From: a virus
Strand: one strand, 5' to 3'
Length of the DNA: 34,399 nt
IMG/VR virus record: IMGVR_UViG_3300005613_000225
Location: 1-34,399 of that record
The position numbers and the translations under genes were made by a program. Positions 31,310 to 34,399 of the stretch are shown here, piece after piece (the first letter of the stretch is position 1; the number at the start of each line of letters is the position of its first letter). The notes beneath the pieces are model-generated. The model did not search any database. It was not told the DNA's origin and saw nothing but the letters and a program-made list of their open reading frames with translations.

Positions 31310-31992
31310 GTTTGATAATCCTTAAGTTTGTCTTGTACAAATTCCATTATGTAAGAATGCAAAAGTTTAATATATTTTGCTTTATCATACTCCTCGTAGA
31401 CAACACAATCGCCATCTTCGCAAGCCATGATAATCACGAATTTCTTTACAATTATACCAGTAATCTCATATAACATGCAAGCATATGCTGCACATTGTAC
31501 AAAATAGTGATCAATCCAACCTCTAGGTTTCTCACTCTTACTAGTCTTAAAGTCGATGATTGCAAGTTCTCCATTATATTCTGCAATACAATCGACAGTT
31601 CCTGCAATTCCTAGTTCTTTACTATAAAGAGATTGTTCAAGACAATGGACGTTATCAATGTTATTAAGTGTTTTGATAGAACACTGAAACATCATTTCAG
31701 AAAGTGGAAGAATATCTGAATTGCAATCCAGATTCTTCAGATACTGCTCCACAAGAGTGTGAAAGTCTGTACCACGACTAGTGGATTGTTTTGTAATTAA
31801 ATTTGCTTTTTCTTCTCCGACCTTCTTTCTCCAAGAAGAAAATTTATCTCTGTTCTTATGACTGATAACAGAAGTAATTGAAACAAGGCGAATCAGATCT
31901 TGATCAGAAGCGCCAGGCACTTTATAGTACCTGACGCCATCAATAGTTTCCCTTTTTAATTCAGGAAGTTCAATATCAACATGATTAAACAT
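31306..31992 (-). CDS. PD-(D/E)XK exonuclease (RecB/MGME1-like)
   Basis: A 228-aa nuclease. Motifs are RGTDFHTLVE (73-82), E119, AGTVDCIAEYNG (130-141) with catalytic D134, and AIIDFKTSK (144-152) with D147 and K149. The order is that of MGME1/RecB-type 5'-3' exonucleases, probably acting in recombination or DNA processing. It is cotranscribed with phoH upstream (TAATG overlap at 31992) and gp33 downstream. Substrate polarity cannot be read from sequence. Confidence 0.85.
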   Translation of the reverse strand: MFNHVDIELPELKRETIDGVRYYKVPGASDQDLIRLVSITSVISHKNRDKFSSWRKKVGEEKANLITKQSTSRGTDFHTLVEQYLKNLDCNSDILPLSEMMFQCSIKTLNNIDNVHCLEQSLYSKELGIAGTVDCIAEYNGELAIIDFKTSKSEKPRGWIDHYFVQCAAYACMLYEITGIIVKKFVIIMACEDGDCVVYEEYDKAKYIKLLHSYIMEFVQDKLKDYQT

Positions 31993-32750
31993 TAGAGACC
32001 AGCTTCCATTTTTGCGACAAGGTACTCCTTAACTATACCAGATCTTACGATATCGTCAACCCCAAACTCAACCAGATCAAAAGATGGCATTTTTCTTAAG
32101 ATATTCATAAAGTCAATGATACCATTTCTCTCATTGGTTCTTACAAGGTCAGACTGAGTAGCATCACCACAGAAAATAATACGACTATTCTCACCAATAC
32201 GAGTGATAATTGAGTCAAGTTCATGGAAATTTAGATTCTGGAATTCATCAACAATAATGATTGAGTTGTCAAAAGTAGTTCCACGAATGAATGAGGTGCT
32301 CCAGAAACTAATCGTTTCCTGAGCTTTGAGATTACCATAAAGCATTTCAAAATCAGAATCAGATGGCATCTCAAACATATACTTTACCATATTCTTATAT
32401 GGAATCTGATAAAGTGCTGATTTATCCTCATGGTCTCCAGGTAGGAAACCGATCTCTCTGGTCGCCACAAGGGACCTTACGATGTAAATCTTCTCATATG
32501 GTGTGACTTCACTTAAAACGTCACGGAGGGCGTTATAGAGGGCAATAAAGGTCTTTCCAGTTCCTGCACACCCATATGCAATGAGTTGTTTTCCTAAACT
32601 ATAAGAATTGAAAAAACTTCTTTGATTTTCGGTTAATGGTTCAATGTCTAATAGTAAATCAGAATTGATCGGTTTTTTTCGTTTCATTTGCTTTGCTGTA
32701 AGACCGACACCGATATTTTGCTGAGAGGAGCTTTTTCTTTTTCTTGGCAT
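31992..32750 (-). CDS. phoH: PhoH-like ATPase
   Basis: A 252-aa P-loop protein. It has a basic N-terminus, Walker A GCAGTGKT (60-67), VRSLVATREIGFLPGDHEDK (91-110), and Walker B IIIVDEFQN (164-172). FCGDATQSDL (motif III-like) and the DDIVRSGIVKEYL ending are typical. PhoH-like genes are widespread in marine phages and often linked to phosphate stress, though the biochemical role (RNA helicase or nuclease-associated ATPase) is unsettled. It overlaps neighbours by TAATG at both ends. No Pho box was seen nearby. Confidence 0.92.
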   Translation of the reverse strand: MPRKRKSSSQQNIGVGLTAKQMKRKKPINSDLLLDIEPLTENQRSFFNSYSLGKQLIAYGCAGTGKTFIALYNALRDVLSEVTPYEKIYIVRSLVATREIGFLPGDHEDKSALYQIPYKNMVKYMFEMPSDSDFEMLYGNLKAQETISFWSTSFIRGTTFDNSIIIVDEFQNLNFHELDSIITRIGENSRIIFCGDATQSDLVRTNERNGIIDFMNILRKMPSFDLVEFGVDDIVRSGIVKEYLVAKMEAGL

Positions 32751-32998
32751 TAGATTTTCTTTACGCGAGAACCTGGGGCTTTGGACGCTCTATCAAGAAC
32801 TTCATTCCAACCGGGATTTTTTGAGACAAGTTTATCTCTCCATTCACCAACCTCGGCACAACCGGGGGCAGTGGATGGATCAGACCAATCTCTATCCCAT
32901 TGTGGATTATCTAGTTTCCACTGTGTCCATTCGTGTACACTCAAACACACCTCTTTTTGCTCACCAGTTTCTTTATGAATGACAGGATATGTAGCCAT
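32750..32998 (-). CDS. Small hypothetical protein (82 aa)
   Basis: ATYPVIHKETGEQKEVCLSV begins a beta-hairpin-like domain with a Trp-rich middle (HEWTQWKLDNPQWDRDW). The tail is WNEVLDRASKAPGSRVKKI. The overall layout (TGE hairpin, short charged helix, GxxEVLxR tail) is like small phage FmdB-type proteins, but the zinc-binding CxxC pairs are not present. A CTAAATA motif ends 21 nt before its ATG. It is coupled to phoH by TAATG. Function unknown. Confidence 0.65.
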   Translation of the reverse strand: MATYPVIHKETGEQKEVCLSVHEWTQWKLDNPQWDRDWSDPSTAPGCAEVGEWRDKLVSKNPGWNEVLDRASKAPGSRVKKI

Positions 32999-33018
32999 AA
33001 GTTATAAAATCCACTCAA

Positions 33019-33666
33019 TTATTTAGTATGTTGACTCCAATTCATTGCTTCCGCAATCGTTGGAAATTGACCGGCAAAGATGCACTGACATTCCTTTGCA
33101 ATATCCATATGTTCTTTCTGAGTTCCATTCGCAGATCTCAGATCAATATAATGAATCCAAGAACGAATTGAACCTGTCATATAGATTCTTGTGGGTGTTG
33201 CAAGAGGCAGAACAAATCTTGCACATTCCTTTGCGATTCCAGATTCTAGCATGTTCTTATAAAGATCCATTCCCTCTTGAAAATATCTCTGAACTGCAAT
33301 TTCAAACTTTTGCTTTGTGAATGGATCAATATCATCAATGGAGTTTTGACGATTCTTTGTATCCTGGCGTCTTAGATCAAACATTGGAATTTCTTCAGAA
33401 AGCATGGAAGAATCTGCATACCTTTGAGAAAACTCTTGAAATGTAAAACTCCTATGACGAAGAATCTGTGCTGCAATACCTCTAGTGGTATTGATTTCCA
33501 GAGTCATATATGCCTGCTCAAAAATTGACCAGTGATTATGTTTAATACAATAGGCAAGAAGTTTTGCACTATTATCATTGTCCTGATTTGCAGGATTACT
33601 TACTCTGGCACAATAAGCAACATGTTTTTCTGCGTCAGGTGTGACTGAAATAAGTTTAACGTTCAT
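33019..33666 (-). CDS. thyX: Flavin-dependent thymidylate synthase ThyX
   Basis: A 215-aa ThyX with the signature RHRSFTFQEFSQRY (residues 70-83; RHRx7S motif). C-terminal RSWIHYIDLRSANGTQKEHM provides further active-site residues. It makes dTMP from dUMP using FAD and methylenetetrahydrofolate, and supplies thymine for an AT-rich phage genome. The start is ATG 33666, overlapping the upstream stop as ATGA; the frame extends to a TTG at 33675, which is less likely. It is followed by the CTAAATA motif. Confidence 0.93.
   Translation of the reverse strand: MNVKLISVTPDAEKHVAYCARVSNPANQDNDNSAKLLAYCIKHNHWSIFEQAYMTLEINTTRGIAAQILRHRSFTFQEFSQRYADSSMLSEEIPMFDLRRQDTKNRQNSIDDIDPFTKQKFEIAVQRYFQEGMDLYKNMLESGIAKECARFVLPLATPTRIYMTGSIRSWIHYIDLRSANGTQKEHMDIAKECQCIFAGQFPTIAEAMNWSQHTK
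33020..33026 (-). promoter_or_regulatory. CTAAATA late-promoter-like motif
   Basis: Minus-strand CTAAATA includes part of the thyX stop and ends 21 nt before the ATG at 32998. The spacing matches other copies. Confidence 0.35.
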
Positions 33667-33920
33667 ACAAACCAACTTCCTTGTAGAGATTTATGAGATT
33701 GTTTCATTGCCTTATAAAGTTTTTTAATTTCTTTATAAGACTCTTCTGCTGTAAGTTTTCCGCCACATGCCATGCTGGAAATATATCCAACATGAGTGGA
33801 AAAATTATGAATATTATTAATTTGTGCGATATCCAGAAAACTCATATCAGAATCTGGATTTAGTGGAGGAGTAGGATATAGAAATTTTTCCTTCTCCTGT
33901 TGTGATTTAGATGTAGTCAT
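33663..33920 (-). CDS. Small hypothetical protein upstream of thyX (85 aa)
   Basis: MTTSKSQQEKEKFLYPTPPL starts a soluble, mostly helical 85-aa protein with SMACGGKLTAEESYKEIKKL (49-68) and a helical KQSHKSLQGSW end. It is coupled by overlaps to the 52-aa gene before it (TAATG) and thyX after it (ATGA). No recognised family. Confidence 0.65.
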   Translation of the reverse strand: MTTSKSQQEKEKFLYPTPPLNPDSDMSFLDIAQINNIHNFSTHVGYISSMACGGKLTAEESYKEIKKLYKAMKQSHKSLQGSWFV

Positions 33921-34078
33921 TAGTCGTCATCATCCTCAAAGATTTCATCATAGTCCAATTCTCTAGGACCAAGTGATTCATGTCTATATGAATCTACATC
34001 AGAATAAACTTCTGATTTAAGAGAATCTAGTAGCAATTCCATATTACGAATGATAAGTTTGAGTCTATCTTTATTCAT
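33920..34078 (-). CDS. Small acidic hypothetical protein (52 aa)
   Basis: The ORF MNKDRLKLIIRNMELLLDSL... is one amphipathic N-terminal helix followed by a strongly acidic tail ending in EIFEDDDD. It is first in the thyX unit behind a perfect-consensus promoter (-10 about 24 nt upstream), and its stop overlaps the next ATG as TAATG. Function unknown; an acidic tail could mimic DNA or bind a basic partner, but that is speculation. Confidence 0.65.
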   Translation of the reverse strand: MNKDRLKLIIRNMELLLDSLKSEVYSDVDSYRHESLGPRELDYDEIFEDDDD

Positions 34079-34101
34079 ATGAAATAATATATCTCTTTCT
34101 A

Positions 34102-34130
34102 ATTATACACAAAAAAAGAGGAAGTGTCAA
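34102..34130 (-). promoter_or_regulatory. Perfect-consensus sigma70 promoter for the thyX-phoH unit
   Basis: Minus-strand TTGACA (34130-34125), a 17-nt spacer and TATAAT (34107-34102). The -35 contains the TGA stop of the upstream 51-aa gene. It probably starts the early transcript from 34078 towards the DUF1825-like gene. Confidence 0.8.
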
Positions 34131-34282
34131 TCTCCCTCTGCGTTTAACAATTTTTCAAACCACTCACGTAAATGAATAAGATAACAAGACCAATATTTAC
34201 AACCTCTATATGTTAATTGATAACATGCAGGTGGTCTATTGTCCTTGTCCATGTCATCATGATGATAGACATAGTTATTCAT
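34127..34282 (-). CDS. Small hypothetical protein (51 aa)
   Basis: The ORF MNNYVYHHDDMDKDN... continues with CYQLTYRGCKYWSCY (20-34), with three cysteines and aromatics, and an amphipathic C-terminal helix. It starts 4 nt after the stop of the 36-aa gene. It has coding-like composition, but no family is recognised. Confidence 0.55.
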   Translation of the reverse strand: MNNYVYHHDDMDKDNRPPACYQLTYRGCKYWSCYLIHLREWFEKLLNAEGD

Positions 34283-34286
34283 TTAA

Positions 34287-34397
34287 TTACTTTGCGGTTT
34301 TACATTGACCGATTTGACAAAGAGCAGCTTGATGCTTCCTTTCCTCTTTTTGTTTCTGTTCTTTAATCATTTGAAGAACATTGAGTTTGGTTGTCAT
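34287..34397 (-). CDS. Very small hypothetical protein (36 aa), at window edge
   Basis: MTTKLNVLQMIKEQKQKEER begins a 36-aa helical peptide with a Lys/Gln/Glu-rich centre and CQIGQCKTAK end. The ATG at 34397 is two bases from the window edge, so the true start could lie further upstream. It is followed closely by the 51-aa gene. Its short length makes the call tentative. Confidence 0.45.
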   Translation of the reverse strand: MTTKLNVLQMIKEQKQKEERKHQAALCQIGQCKTAK

Positions 34398-34399
34398 CA

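Noticed and set aside
32750-32998. Zinc-ribbon regulator (FmdB-type)
   Set aside because: Only isolated cysteines; no CxxC pairs to bind zinc.

Overview
The window is an AT-rich segment of a T4-like cyanomyovirus, a contractile-tailed phage of marine Synechococcus or Prochlorococcus. Three things support this. T4 baseplate, head-completion, gp32 and gp33 homologues are recognisable. They sit beside genes typical of marine cyanophages (phoH, thyX, a DUF1825-like gene, 2-oxoglutarate oxygenases). There are also very long tail-fibre genes and phage tRNAs. Genes are tightly packed, mostly on the minus strand, and many are joined by TAATG or ATGA stop/start overlaps. All product calls come from reading translated motifs; no database search was possible.

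Layout. (1) 1-162: start of a small gene on the minus strand, behind a promoter that overlaps a terminator. (2) 233-5148: a closed minus-strand operon with its own promoter and a hairpin terminator at each boundary. In transcription order it holds an SF2 helicase, a deaminase, a 2OG-Fe(II) oxygenase, a 44-aa His-tailed membrane peptide, a second 2OG oxygenase, a small basic protein, an unknown protein, a second His-tailed membrane peptide (42 aa), and a protein with the motifs of covalent nucleotidyltransferases (RNA/DNA ligase fold). (3) 5233-7335: a second SF2 helicase with an EECH motif II and a Cys/His/Asp transglutaminase-like protein, each behind its own sigma70-type promoter. (4) 7407-15606: two tail-fibre genes. 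The 1945-aa one ends in a collar domain and 17 HxH motifs. (5) 15611-16240: a hairpin with an embedded late-promoter-like motif, tRNA-Leu(UAA), tRNA-Ile(UAU) and two small early genes. (6) 16268-27306: a late baseplate/tail operon with gp54-like, gp26-like, tape-measure-like, cell-wall hydrolase, gp27-like, gp5-like, spike-like and other structural proteins. (7) 27336-29741: a short plus-strand late operon (gp4, unknown, gp48, gp53). (8) 29738-34397: minus-strand replication, metabolism and transcription genes (gp32, DUF1825-like, gp33, PD-(D/E)XK exonuclease, PhoH, ThyX and small conserved-looking genes).

How it works together. Host-type promoters (TTGACA-17-TATAAT and variants) precede early units. 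TAATAAATA or CTAAATA motifs, resembling the T4 late promoter, lie about 16-33 nt before structural and some other genes. The gp33-like co-activator encoded here would help drive the late genes.

The strongest unusual signal is at the end of gene 26. An internal Shine-Dalgarno-like GGAGGG, a 9-nt spacer and a T_TTT_TTC heptamer lie just before the stop codon. They lead into a 62-codon -1-frame ORF with no conventional start codon at its beginning, immediately before the probable tape-measure gene. This looks like a programmed -1 frameshift making a G/GT-type tail-assembly chaperone in a T4-like phage. Second is a 13-bp hairpin directly over the initiation region of the 1945-aa fibre gene, with a late-promoter-like motif placed so that late transcripts would escape it.
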